Shown piece after piece: positions 25,941 to 34,549 of a stretch of DNA of 64,000 nucleotides. Location: the NCBI GenBank assembly GCA_963698735.1, contig CAVOSA010000008.1, positions 62,001 to 126,000 on the forward strand. The letters are read 5' to 3'. The notes under the pieces are model-generated. The model saw only the letters and a program-made list of their open reading frames with translations. It did no database searches and was not told where the DNA came from. Source of the DNA: RPQJ01 sp963698735. GTDB lineage: Bacteria > Pseudomonadota > Gammaproteobacteria > Steroidobacterales > Steroidobacteraceae. Positions within the stretch are counted from its first letter, which is position 1. Every line of letters begins with the position of its first letter. The position numbers and the translations under genes are program-made.

Positions 25941-28019
25941 ATGCACGCCCCCCCGCCGTCCGGCCGCCGGAATGCCCTGGCCGCCGAAACCAGCCCGTAC
26001 CTGCGCCAGCACGCGGACAACCCCGTGGACTGGTATCCGTGGGGTCCTGCCGCACTCGAACTGGCCAGGAAACTCGACAAGCCGATCCTGCTGTCGATCG
26101 GCTATTCGGCCTGTCACTGGTGCCACGTCATGGCCCACGAGTCCTTCGAGGATCCCGCGACCGCCGCGCTCATGAACGAAAAATTCGTGAACATCAAGGT
26201 CGACCGCGAGGAGCGCCCCGACATCGACCGCATCTACCAGACCGCGCACCAGGTCATGAACCAGGCGGGCGGGGGCTGGCCGCTCACGATGTTCCTCGCG
26301 CCCGACTCCCACCGGCCGTTCTTCTCGGGCACATATTTCCCGCCGGAGCAGCGCTACGGCATGCCCGGCTTCCGCACCGTGCTGGAGAAAGTGGACGAGT
26401 TCTACCGCTCGCGCCGCGGTGAACTCAAGGAGTACGGCGAAAAGCTCGTCGACGTGCTCGGACAGTTGCAGCCCCCGGCGGACACGACCGCCGCAGCACT
26501 TTCACGCGAGCCCCTGCTGGTCGCGCGCGCCACGCTGCAGCGCGAGTTCGACGGCAATTTCGGCGGTTTCGGCGAAGCACCGAAGTTTCCGCACCCAGCC
26601 AACCTCGAGTTCCTGCTGCGCACGTGGCGAGCTTCGGCTGCGAGCGAAGAGCCCGACCTGCAGGCGCTCTACATGGCGACGCTCACGCTCACGCGCATGG
26701 CGGAGGGCGGCATATACGACCAGCTCGGCGGCGGCTTCTGCCGCTACTCCGTCGACCCCTACTGGATGATTCCGCATTTCGAGAAGATGTTGTACGACAA
26801 CGCGCAACTCCTCGGCGTGTACGCGCAGGCTGCCAACGCAACGGGCGAGCCACTGTTCCGCCGCGTCACCGCAGAAACGGCGGACTGGCTGCTGCGCGAT
26901 CTTTGCTCGACCGAAGGCGGGTTCTATTCGACCCTCGATGCCGATTCGGAAGGGCACGAAGGCAAGTTCTATGTCTGGACGCCGGACGAGGTTCGCGACC
27001 TGCTCGAGCCCATGCAGTACGAGGCGTTCGCGCGCCGGTTTGGCCTCGATCGCGAGGCCAATTTCGAAGGCCGGTGGCACCTGCATGCATTCAAGTCGAT
27101 CGCCGACATCGCCACTGCACTCGCGCTTGATGAAGCCGCGGTTGAAACCCGCATTGACGAAGCCCGCGCGCAGCTGCTCGCCGCACGCAATGCCCGTATC
27201 TGGCCGGGAAAAGACGTGAAGATCCTGACGTCATGGAACGGCATGACGATCGGTGGACTGGCTCGGGCAAGTCGCGCGCTGGGTCGCGACGATCTCGCTG
27301 ACGCAGCGGTGCAGGCGATGCGGTTCCTGCGCGACCGCTGCTGGCGCGATGGACGCCTGCTGGCCGTGCACACCGACGGCGAATCACGCTTCCCTGCTTA
27401 TCTCGACGACTACGCGATGCTGGCGTGGGGACTGCTCGAACTGGTCGAGGCGCGCTGGGACGCGGACGCACTGGCCTGGGCCATCGAGCTGGTCGAGGTC
27501 ATGCTTGCCCGGTTCACCGACCATGAGGCCGGCGGGTTCTATTTTACGGCCGACGATCACGAGTCGCTGATCCTGCGCCCGAAGACCTACTCCGACGATG
27601 CGACGCCGGCCGGCAACGGCGTGGCGGCACGCTTGCTGATCCGTCTCGGATACCTGCTGGGCGAGACTCGTTACATCGACGCAGCGGAAGCGACGCTGCG
27701 CTCGGCCAATGCGGCGATGGAACGTTATCCGCACGGGCACGGCACGCTGCTGATGGCGCTCGAGGAATTCGCGTCACCGCCGTCGATCCTCGTCCTGCGC
27801 GGCGCGGCCGACGAACTCGACCTGTGGCGCGGCGAAGTGGACAAGCTCTACGACCCGCAGCGCATGATCGTTGCGGTGCCGTCCGACGCGAAGAGCCTGC
27901 CCGCCGCGCTCGTGGACAAGAAGCCGCTGGGAAATGCCGTGGCCTACGTGTGCCGTGGCATGACCTGCTCACCGCCCGTGCGCACGCTCGGTGAGCTGGT
28001 CCGCTCGCTCCGGCCATAG
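25941..28019 (+). CDS. thioredoxin domain-containing protein (DUF255 / YyaL, SPATA20-like)
   Basis: A 692-residue protein of a family conserved from bacteria to humans (SPATA20). An N-terminal thioredoxin-fold domain (about 10-170) carries NPVDWYPWG and the redox-like motif SACHWCHVM, then an (alpha/alpha)6 glycosidase-like domain (about 200-600; KFPHPANLEFLL, HFEKMLYDNAQL, SWNGMTIGGLARA). A Cys-containing C terminus (GMTCSPPV) is typical. The function is unknown. ATG 25941 was chosen because homology starts at once; the open frame upstream is antisense to rlmI. Confidence 0.92.
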   Translation: MHAPPPSGRRNALAAETSPYLRQHADNPVDWYPWGPAALELARKLDKPILLSIGYSACHWCHVMAHESFEDPATAALMNEKFVNIKVDREERPDIDRIYQTAHQVMNQAGGGWPLTMFLAPDSHRPFFSGTYFPPEQRYGMPGFRTVLEKVDEFYRSRRGELKEYGEKLVDVLGQLQPPADTTAAALSREPLLVARATLQREFDGNFGGFGEAPKFPHPANLEFLLRTWRASAASEEPDLQALYMATLTLTRMAEGGIYDQLGGGFCRYSVDPYWMIPHFEKMLYDNAQLLGVYAQAANATGEPLFRRVTAETADWLLRDLCSTEGGFYSTLDADSEGHEGKFYVWTPDEVRDLLEPMQYEAFARRFGLDREANFEGRWHLHAFKSIADIATALALDEAAVETRIDEARAQLLAARNARIWPGKDVKILTSWNGMTIGGLARASRALGRDDLADAAVQAMRFLRDRCWRDGRLLAVHTDGESRFPAYLDDYAMLAWGLLELVEARWDADALAWAIELVEVMLARFTDHEAGGFYFTADDHESLILRPKTYSDDATPAGNGVAARLLIRLGYLLGETRYIDAAEATLRSANAAMERYPHGHGTLLMALEEFASPPSILVLRGAADELDLWRGEVDKLYDPQRMIVAVPSDAKSLPAALVDKKPLGNAVAYVCRGMTCSPPVRTLGELVRSLRP

Positions 28020-28041
28020 GCGCTGCAGGCCAGTTGCAACA

Positions 28042-28072
28042 CGGCCGCGCCCGGGTCACCCCGGCGCGGCCG
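28042..28072. terminator. strong hairpin between convergent genes
   Basis: CGGCCGCGCC (28042-28051) pairs perfectly with GGCGCGGCCG (28063-28072), and GGG/CCC can extend the stem into the loop. It lies between the converging thioredoxin-domain and PEP-CTERM genes. There is no T-run on either side, so the likely role is 3'-end protection or factor-assisted bidirectional termination. Confidence 0.5.
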
Positions 28073-28101
28073 CGATTCGATGCGTGCGGTCAGGTCCGCG
28101 A

Positions 28102-28722
28102 TCAGGCCTTGCGCCGCCGGCGAGTGGCCCCGAGGCCCGCGAGTCCGAGACCGAGCAGCGCGAGCGAACCCGGCTCCGGCACTCGCCGCGTCGACCACAG
28201 GTACACGGCTTCTTCCGAGCTGTCGTACTGGGTGAGGTAGAACGGAACGTCCGGACGCTCCAGGCTCGTGTGGAACCAGATTTCCGCGTATCCACCGGCC
28301 CAGACATCAAAGGTCCAGCCCAGCCCCATGGCTACGTCATCCGGAAACACGTTGCCGTTGGTGTTGTCGAGGAAGCCGCCCTGGAAGTTGTTGAACAAGT
28401 TGCCGGTGGTGAAGCCCGGCTCGTCAATTTCCCAGCTCTCGCCCTGACCGGGCGTGCCGACTTCGAGCCCTGAGTCATCGTCGTAGAAGTCGCCGATGTC
28501 GAAGTCGTAGTAGCCGAGCACGAAGAACCGGCCCGCAACGTCGGGCAGCGAATCGACCCGCACGTACACGGTGCCGAGCCCGGCATCATCGAGATTGTTC
28601 TGGACACCGGCGGGGTCGACGAAATTGCCGTCGACGTTGATGCCGAAATCCGTGAGGCCTAGCGCGTTGGCGGTTGATGCAATTGCGAACGACGCGACGC
28701 CGGCGAGAAGAGCTGATTTCAC
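28102..28722 (-). CDS. PEP-CTERM sorting-domain protein
   Basis: Exported protein of 206 residues with a signal peptide (KSALLAGVASFAIASTANA) and a C-terminal sorting signal: VPEPGS, a hydrophobic helix (LALLGLGLAGLGA) and a terminal Arg cluster. Exosortase recognises this signal, so an exosortase/EPS locus is expected elsewhere in the genome. The acidic central part (DFDIGDFYDDDSG) has no family I recognise. GTG 28722 is chosen because AGGAG lies 8 bases upstream (28731-28735 on the other strand). Confidence 0.85.
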   Translation of the reverse strand: MKSALLAGVASFAIASTANALGLTDFGINVDGNFVDPAGVQNNLDDAGLGTVYVRVDSLPDVAGRFFVLGYYDFDIGDFYDDDSGLEVGTPGQGESWEIDEPGFTTGNLFNNFQGGFLDNTNGNVFPDDVAMGLGWTFDVWAGGYAEIWFHTSLERPDVPFYLTQYDSSEEAVYLWSTRRVPEPGSLALLGLGLAGLGATRRRRKA

Positions 28723-28735
28723 GACTTGAACTCCT

Positions 28736-29139
28736 GACGAACATGCGGCGCGAGGCCGAGTGGGGATACGGCATGCAATTCGTGGGCCACGCACGGCGCC
28801 GCAGCCGTGCATCCACTTGGGAAACAAGAAGTTATCCCGCACGACGCCCATGCGCGCGTTCGTTGCCCGATCGGGCTGCATGTCAAGATTCCCGACACCT
28901 GTACCAATGCGCTACCACCGCGGTTCCACCACCGCGTAAGCACCGCGTTCAGCAATGTGCTCGGCGATCGCCGGATCGGCTTCTGCAGCGCGGCCGCGGC
29001 CGTCAGGACTTGTGATTCTACTTTGCGTGCGATGAATGCCTGGCGGCCGGACGGCAGTCAGTTGTTGATGCCTCGCGTTATGTCGCATGCGGCTGCAGCA
29101 AGGAGAGGCAGCGGGCGAGAAGAAACATCGCGCGCGATC
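28736..29139. other. long intergenic stretch without a recognised gene
   Basis: About 400 bases between the ribosome-binding site of the PEP-CTERM gene and the candidate promoter of the subtilase. Open frames cross it on both strands, but none has a convincing start, ribosome-binding site or recognisable protein sequence. I see no tRNA, terminator with a T-run, or repeat. It probably holds upstream control sites of both neighbours. Confidence 0.4.
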
Positions 29140-29168
29140 TTGTCGACAGCGAGGGACAGGAGTAGGTT
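29140..29168 (+). promoter_or_regulatory. candidate promoter ahead of the cyclic-di-GMP riboswitch
   Basis: TTGTCG (29140-29145), 17 bases, then TAGGTT (29163-29168). The match is weak (three of six in the -10). It is listed because the predicted start, about 29175, falls just before the aptamer. Confidence 0.3.
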
Positions 29169-29184
29169 CCGCTTCACTGCACCG

Positions 29185-29264
29185 GTCGAAGGGCACACCC
29201 GCTGCGAAGCGGCGCCGCAAAGCCACAGCTCTCGAGGGCAACCAAGAGAGGGCTGGGTTACCCG
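29185..29264 (+). ncRNA. cyclic-di-GMP-I (GEMM) riboswitch aptamer
   Basis: The conserved skeleton of the GEMM-I class is readable in order: GGGCACACC (29191-29199), a short helix CGCT/AGCG closed by a GCGA tetraloop (GNRA), the invariant CGCAAAGCC (29216-29224), a second helix CTCTC/GAGAG around 29231-29250, and GGGTTACCCG (29255-29264), matching the closing GGUUACC segment. Loop sequence near 29236-29246 could be the tetraloop receptor. Known members bind cyclic di-GMP, and a subset binds cGAMP. It lies about 150 bases upstream of the subtilase ATG in the same direction. The expression platform is unclear: a small CAGCGC/GCGCTG hairpin follows near 29283-29298 without a T-run. Confidence 0.8.
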
Positions 29265-29415
29265 CAAAGGCTCGACATCGCACCAGCGCACCCGCGCTGC
29301 GTGTGAGTTGTGGGACTCTGCTGCACTCGATCGGCGCACAGTTGCTTCGCGGCGCATACAAGACAAAGCGCGCCGCAGGCGTAGACAGAGCCTGACCATA
29401 ACTCGAGGAGGGGAC

Positions 29416-32070
29416 ATGCATTTCAACCCGATGAGCGTACTGCTCGCGGCAGCAGTCGTGACGACGCTGGGCGGCGCCGGCTACGTGCCGGTCGCACAGG
29501 CCGCCGGCGACACGCAGTCGATCGCGCAGAGTGAGAACCCGACAGCGTGGTTTGTCCAGTTGCGCGGCAAACCACTCGCCGAGGGCGGTGCCGCGGGCAG
29601 CTTGCAGTCCGAGCGGACCGCGTTCCGTGCCGCGCTGCAGTCGGCTGGCATCAGCGCGAAGGAGCGCTACGACTACAAGTCGCTGTGGAACGGCTTCTCG
29701 CTCGAGCTTTCGCCAAACAACGCACGTCGCGTTGCACGCATGTCCGGCGTCGCGGCAGTGTTCCCCGTCATCAACATCGACGCCCCGCCGAAGCCCGGCG
29801 ACGACGGCAGCGCGATCAACGTCGTCAACGCCATTCGCCAGACGGGCGTGAACCTGGCGCGCGAGCAGGGCTGGACCGGCGCTGGCATCAAGGTCGGCAT
29901 CATCGACACCGGCATCGACTACAACCATCCCGACCTCGGTGGTTGCTTCGGCGCGTCGTGCAGAGTGGCGTTCGGTTACGACCTGGTAGGCGACGCGTAC
30001 AACTCCGGCGGCACGGGGGGGGCGCTCATTCCGAACCCGGACCCCGATCCGGACGACTGCGCGGGTCACGGCACCCACGTGGCGGGCATCACCGGTGCAA
30101 AGGCTGCGAACTCGGGCGGCGTCACGGGCGTTGCGCCGGAAATCACGCTCGGCGCGTACCGCGTGTTCGGCTGCACCGGGTCCTCCAGCGCTGACGTCAT
30201 CAACGCGGGACTCGAGCGCGCGTACAATGACGGCATGCAGGTCGTCAACCTGAGCCTTGGCGCGGCGCTGCAGTGGCCGCAGTATCCGACGGTCTACATG
30301 AGCGGCGCGCTGGTGAAGGCGGGCGTCGTGGTGGTCGCGTCAGCCGGAAACAATGGTGCCACCGGCTCGTTCTCGCTCGGTGCTCCGGGCGTCGGCGCCG
30401 GCGTAATCGGCGTTGCCTCGTACGACAACGAGAGCGTCACCCTCCCCTACTTCACGGTGAACGGCACGCAGGTCGGCTATTCGCCAATGACCTTCTCGCC
30501 GCCGATGCGGCTCAGCGGCAGCGAGGAAATCGCGTACGTGGGCCGTGGCTGCGTGGACAGCGACCCTGCGACGCCAGGCAACCAGACCGACCCCTACCTC
30601 GCCAACCCGGCGGGCAAGGCGGCGCTGATCGACCGCGGCGCCTGCAGCTTCGGTGAGAAATACAACCGCGCGGTGGCAGCGGGCGCGACCTCGGTCGTGG
30701 TCGCCAACAACGTCGCAGGTGTCGTGCAGGGCACGCTCGGCGCGGCGCCTCCGGCCGGTGTCACGGCACCCGCCGTCGGCATCTCGCTGGCGGACGGCAA
30801 CTTCATCAAGGCGCAGGCACCGCCAGTGTCGCTGGTCTGGACCAACGGCCAGAGTGCTTTCCCGAACCCGACGGCAAGCCTGGTTTCGAGTTTCAGCTCG
30901 TACGGCCTCGCCCCGACGCTGGACCTGAAGCCGGACGTTGGCGCCCCAGGCGGATCGATCTACTCAACGTATCCGCTCGAGTTGGGCGGCTATACGACGT
31001 TGAGCGGCACCTCGATGTCCTCGCCGCACGTCGCGGGCTCGGTCGCCCTGATGCTGCAGGCGAACCCGGCCCTCAAGCCGCTTGAGATCCGTGACCGGCT
31101 GCAGAACCACGCGGACCCGAAGGTATGGTCCGGCAATCCGGGCCTTGGCTTCCTGGACTTCGTCGGCCGCCAGGGCGCAGGCATGATCGATGTCGACGAC
31201 ACGATCAACGCCACGACCAGCGTCACGCCAGCCAAGCTGCCGCTCGGCGAGGGTGCCGCGGGCATCCAGTCTCGTTCAATGGTGGTGCGCAACTGGGGGA
31301 TGCAGCCCGTCACCTACAACGTCTCGTCGGTGAACTCGCTCAGCTTCGGTCGCCTGATCGCGCCGTCGGGCACGGCCGCTTCGCCGGGAGCCCTCACGCA
31401 GCCGGCCTTCGGCGGTGCAGCCGTGGTGACCACCTCGACGCCGCAAGTCACGGTAGCCCCGGGCGGCACGGCCGTGGTCAAGGTGTCGATCACGCCGGAT
31501 CCGAACACGGCGATCACAGGCAACCCGATAGCAGGCCGCGTCTACGGCGGGTACATCGTGCTGACGCCGACCAATGGCGGGCAGCCGCTGCGCGTGCCGT
31601 TCGGTGGCTTCACTGGCGACTACCAGGCGGTCCAGCCGCTCGACGGGTACAACAACAACCCGACGATGCCGTGGCTGGCGAAGCTGGCCAACGGCACGTT
31701 CACGAACCAGCCCAACGGCGCGACGTATACCCTGAATGGCGACGACATCCCCTGGTTCCTGGTGCACTTCAACCACCACGTGACGCGGATCGAGTTCCAG
31801 ATCGTCAACGCGGCGACCGGCCAGCCGCTCGATCCTGTGTACTCGAACTTCGACCAGGCGGATTACGTCGGGCGCAACTCGACGCGAACGCAGTTCTTCT
31901 CGTTCCCGTGGGACGGCACGCGGTTGGCGGATGCGAACGGCACGTTCCTCGACGTCCCCAATGGAGCGTATCGGGTGAACGTGCGTGCGCTGAAGGCGAT
32001 GGGCGCTGCGTCCAACCCTGCACACTGGCAGGTCTGGACCTCGCCCGTCGTCACCATCGCGCGTCCGTAG
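29416..32070 (+). CDS. secreted subtilisin-like serine protease (S8) with a PA domain
   Basis: Subtilase of 884 residues. Order: signal peptide (about 1-35, ending VAQAA), I9 inhibitor propeptide (about 45-125), then the catalytic domain with Asp164 (IIDTGID), His218 (GHGTHVAGI) and Ser533 (GTSMSSPHVAG). A PA domain (about 400-460; GKAALIDRGACSFGEK) is inserted between His and Ser, as in PA-containing subtilases. A beta-rich C-terminal part follows with no obvious membrane anchor. ATG 29416 has an excellent AGGAGG at 29406-29411. The open frame upstream to 28807 is non-coding and contains the riboswitch. A strong terminator follows. Confidence 0.95.
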   Translation: MHFNPMSVLLAAAVVTTLGGAGYVPVAQAAGDTQSIAQSENPTAWFVQLRGKPLAEGGAAGSLQSERTAFRAALQSAGISAKERYDYKSLWNGFSLELSPNNARRVARMSGVAAVFPVINIDAPPKPGDDGSAINVVNAIRQTGVNLAREQGWTGAGIKVGIIDTGIDYNHPDLGGCFGASCRVAFGYDLVGDAYNSGGTGGALIPNPDPDPDDCAGHGTHVAGITGAKAANSGGVTGVAPEITLGAYRVFGCTGSSSADVINAGLERAYNDGMQVVNLSLGAALQWPQYPTVYMSGALVKAGVVVVASAGNNGATGSFSLGAPGVGAGVIGVASYDNESVTLPYFTVNGTQVGYSPMTFSPPMRLSGSEEIAYVGRGCVDSDPATPGNQTDPYLANPAGKAALIDRGACSFGEKYNRAVAAGATSVVVANNVAGVVQGTLGAAPPAGVTAPAVGISLADGNFIKAQAPPVSLVWTNGQSAFPNPTASLVSSFSSYGLAPTLDLKPDVGAPGGSIYSTYPLELGGYTTLSGTSMSSPHVAGSVALMLQANPALKPLEIRDRLQNHADPKVWSGNPGLGFLDFVGRQGAGMIDVDDTINATTSVTPAKLPLGEGAAGIQSRSMVVRNWGMQPVTYNVSSVNSLSFGRLIAPSGTAASPGALTQPAFGGAAVVTTSTPQVTVAPGGTAVVKVSITPDPNTAITGNPIAGRVYGGYIVLTPTNGGQPLRVPFGGFTGDYQAVQPLDGYNNNPTMPWLAKLANGTFTNQPNGATYTLNGDDIPWFLVHFNHHVTRIEFQIVNAATGQPLDPVYSNFDQADYVGRNSTRTQFFSFPWDGTRLADANGTFLDVPNGAYRVNVRALKAMGAASNPAHWQVWTSPVVTIARP

Positions 32071-32093
32071 CGCGCGACGCGTAAGCGAGCGAC

Positions 32094-32125
32094 AGGGCCC
32101 CGTCCGCAAGGACGGGGCCCTTTTT
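32094..32125 (+). terminator. intrinsic terminator after the subtilase gene
   Basis: A perfect 12-bp stem AGGGCCCCGTCC / GGACGGGGCCCT with a GCAA loop is followed by a T-run (TTTTT to 32125). It starts 24 bases after the subtilase stop. Part of it may also serve the converging gene at 32156. Confidence 0.93.
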
Positions 32126-32155
32126 CATGTCGCCGGGAACAATCCGTGCGGCGGT

Positions 32156-32641
32156 TCAGCGATCGACCGGCTGCGGGCCGCTGGCCACGGGCGGCGTCGA
32201 CTGGCCGATCGGGCACACACGAAAGTTGCCGCGGCGATCGCTGTGATAGGCGAACTGGCGTCCCTGCACCTCGAGCACCACGCGATAGCCCGGCGTGAGC
32301 ACCTGCAGCGCGGACTCCGAGGCCTTGCCGCAGCCAAGAGCGCTGTCTGCCCAGGTCACGGCCTCGCTCGATGTAACCCGCACCGCCGCTCGCGACGTAC
32401 CCGTCTGCGCGGCCGCATCGTCGCGCATTTGATCGAGCAGTGCCGGCGGGACGCTTGCGGCGGTCACGGGAGGTGCCGCGGGGGCTTCGGCCTGGGGCAA
32501 TGCCTGCACCGGCGTATCGACCGGGCCCTGAGGCGGCGCACCCGACTCACCGGCGCAGGCCGACGTGGCCACCGCCGCCGCCACCAGCGGGAGCAGTGCC
32601 CGCAGCGAAACATGGTAACGCCGAAACATCGAACTGCACAT
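32156..32641 (-). CDS. small exported protein, family unknown
   Basis: 161 residues from ATG 32641, which has GGAGG 8 bases upstream. The N terminus is an export signal; TSACAG near residue 30 is a possible but imperfect lipobox. A Pro/Ala-rich linker (about 35-75) leads to a C-terminal domain with the stretch SSEAVTWADSALGCG, then LTPGYRVVLEVQGRQFAYHSDRRG and a final Cys (quoted in pieces). I recall this W-D-x-x-LGC...TPGYRV...YHSD pattern from small uncharacterised secreted proteins. No function is assigned. Confidence 0.75.
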   Translation of the reverse strand: MCSSMFRRYHVSLRALLPLVAAAVATSACAGESGAPPQGPVDTPVQALPQAEAPAAPPVTAASVPPALLDQMRDDAAAQTGTSRAAVRVTSSEAVTWADSALGCGKASESALQVLTPGYRVVLEVQGRQFAYHSDRRGNFRVCPIGQSTPPVASGPQPVDR

Positions 32642-32691
32642 TGAAGTCCCTCCGCTGAACCGGTGATGCCGGGACGACTGCCCCCGAACCC

Positions 32692-33606
32692 CTAGTAGGC
32701 TTTCAGCCCCTGCCCGCTCCGCGGGGTCACGCTGACGCCGCCAGGCCCCGCGAAGGTAACAGGCACGGATTCGCTGCGCATGCCGGCGTTTCTCAGCACG
32801 ACGAAGTGCAGGTGCGGCCCGCTGGAAAACCCCGTGTTGCCGGAATTGGCGATGTACTCGCCGCGCGCGACGCGTTGCCCTGGCTTCACTCGCACCGTGT
32901 CGAGTTGCAGGTGGGCGTAGATCGCGTACGTGCCGTCGTCGTGCAGCACCTGCACGAAGTTGGCCTCGTCCATGTTCTGCGGCTGCAGGCCGCTGCGGAA
33001 ATGCCGCGCCGCCACGTTGGTCACGACGCCCTCGCGCGCGGCGTGAACCGCCGATCCAACGGGCATGGCGATGTCGATCGCGTTGCGGCTCGACCCGTCG
33101 ACGTGCGTGATCGCGTCGGGCGGCGCCTGGGTCACCAGGAAGCTCTGCGGGAGCGCGAAGGGCGCGCGATACGGCTGCTTTGGCTGGTGCTGCACGCCGC
33201 GCTCACCGACGACGTAGCCGTACTCGTAACGAATCTCGGATGGCCCGTCGGTGGCCGGCAGTTCCAGCAACACCGCCTCGGACTTCGGCGGCACCGACGC
33301 GTTCCCGAGCTTCTGCCCGGTCCCGGTCCGGGCCTTGACCGCAAACTCGACCGTGCAGACGCACTGGTTGATTGCGACGAGCGCAACGCCCTCCGCCGTC
33401 GAGCGCGGCTGCACCACCATCGTCGGCGAACTTGAGCCGCTGCCGCCGAGGGCAACGTTCTGCGAGGACTGGCCGGGCGCCGGTGGCCGGTCGGTGTAGA
33501 CCCACTGGCCGCTCGAGTCCTTGTAGCGGTAGGCCGCACCTGCTGCGGCCCCGCACGCCAGCATGCTGCAGACCAATGCCCCGACCGTGCGGAGGGTCCT
33601 TGGCAT
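32692..33606 (-). CDS. M23 (LytM-like) peptidase-family protein with an N-terminal DUF4124
   Basis: Exported protein of 304 residues from ATG 33606 (ATG 33633 and TTG 33651 are alternatives). After the signal peptide (MPRTLRTVGALVC...) comes a DUF4124 segment (YRYKDSSGQWVYTDRPP) and then a C-terminal M23 domain (about 170-290): NAIDIAMPVGSAVHAAREG, IYAHLQL and GPHLHFVV. The HxH and middle His are present, but the usual first zinc ligand (His four residues before the Asp) is Arg here, so peptidoglycan hydrolase activity is uncertain. It could be a regulatory LytM protein. Confidence 0.83.
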   Translation of the reverse strand: MPRTLRTVGALVCSMLACGAAAGAAYRYKDSSGQWVYTDRPPAPGQSSQNVALGGSGSSSPTMVVQPRSTAEGVALVAINQCVCTVEFAVKARTGTGQKLGNASVPPKSEAVLLELPATDGPSEIRYEYGYVVGERGVQHQPKQPYRAPFALPQSFLVTQAPPDAITHVDGSSRNAIDIAMPVGSAVHAAREGVVTNVAARHFRSGLQPQNMDEANFVQVLHDDGTYAIYAHLQLDTVRVKPGQRVARGEYIANSGNTGFSSGPHLHFVVLRNAGMRSESVPVTFAGPGGVSVTPRSGQGLKAY

Positions 33607-33777
33607 GATCGCGGGTTGACGGGTCGAGTGCATCGCAAAAGGGTAGCGCAAAGCGCGCCGCCCGCCAGTGGAACTGGTGAGGAATAGTGGAAGAAATCAC
33701 GCTATACACGTCCATAATTCCACCTGAGCCGGCCCTGCGGGTCAGTGACAGAAGAAGAATCAGACGAGTGGCACAGG

Positions 33778-34396
33778 ATGCTCGCGACCCGGATCGGCGC
33801 ATGGACATGCGCCGTTGCGCTGTCGCTGACTGGAACGCTCGCGGCGGCGCCGTCGCCAGTACTCACACCTCCACCCGCCAGATACTTCGGTCGCTGGCCG
33901 GCCGTTGACTTCGTCCGGATTTCGCCCAACGGCAAACTCCTGGCGCGGGATGACTCATCTGGTCGCGAGTGGCGTCGCGAATCCTGTCGGCATCGGCATC
34001 GCAGGCATCAGCTACGGCGGCCGTTCAGCCCTGGCCGGCGCCGTGTTCACTCCCGATCTTTATGCGTGTGCCGTGAGCATCAATCAATGGGGTCTCGGAT
34101 CCGTCCGAGTTCGTCGTGGATACCAGCGCGTTCACGGCGGTGCTGGGTATTTGTTCCGCACGATCGGCGAGCCCGGCACTGACGCCTTGACGACCGTGGC
34201 GCCGGCACGAGCGGCAGAAAATTTCAGGGCGCCAGTTCTGTTGGTACACGGAGCCATGGATTCCGTGACTACGGTGCGACAATCGGCGACGATGGCACGC
34301 GCACTGAGGCAGGCCGGTCGGCCCGTGGCTTTCATCCAACTGGAGGATGAGGACCATGGATTGTCGACGTCCGCGTCGCGCCAGCGCGTGCTCGAG
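33778..34396 (+). pseudogene. internally deleted, frameshifted copy of the downstream S9 peptidase gene
   Basis: The first part (from ATG 33778, or GTG 33745) encodes a signal peptide and VDFVRISPNGKLLARDD, matching VQFVSISPNGKLLARDD of the next gene. At about 33955 homology jumps, in another frame, to the hydrolase end: HLVASGVANP, GISYGGRSALAGA, FTPDLYACAVS, VLLVHGAMDSVTTVRQS and EDEDHGLSTSASRQRVLE. About 1.3 kb of the intact gene is missing at the junction. The Ser, Asp and His regions remain but cannot be read in one frame with the signal peptide. It arose by tandem duplication followed by deletion and drift. Confidence 0.85.
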
Positions 34397-34549
34397 CCGA
34401 GCGCGGATCGCGAAGACAAACGCACGAACGCTTCGCAGCCAGTGCTGCACGCGACGAAAAGTTCAGGACTTCACGCATTCGGCCGCTACAATCGCCCGGG
34501 GCCGGCGGTTGCCTGCACGAGAACGAGAAGCAGCGAAGGGAGACGCAGC

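Noticed and set aside
28807..29415. N-terminal extension of the subtilase frame
   Set aside because: The region contains the cyclic-di-GMP aptamer and the real start at 29416 has a strong ribosome-binding site and signal peptide.
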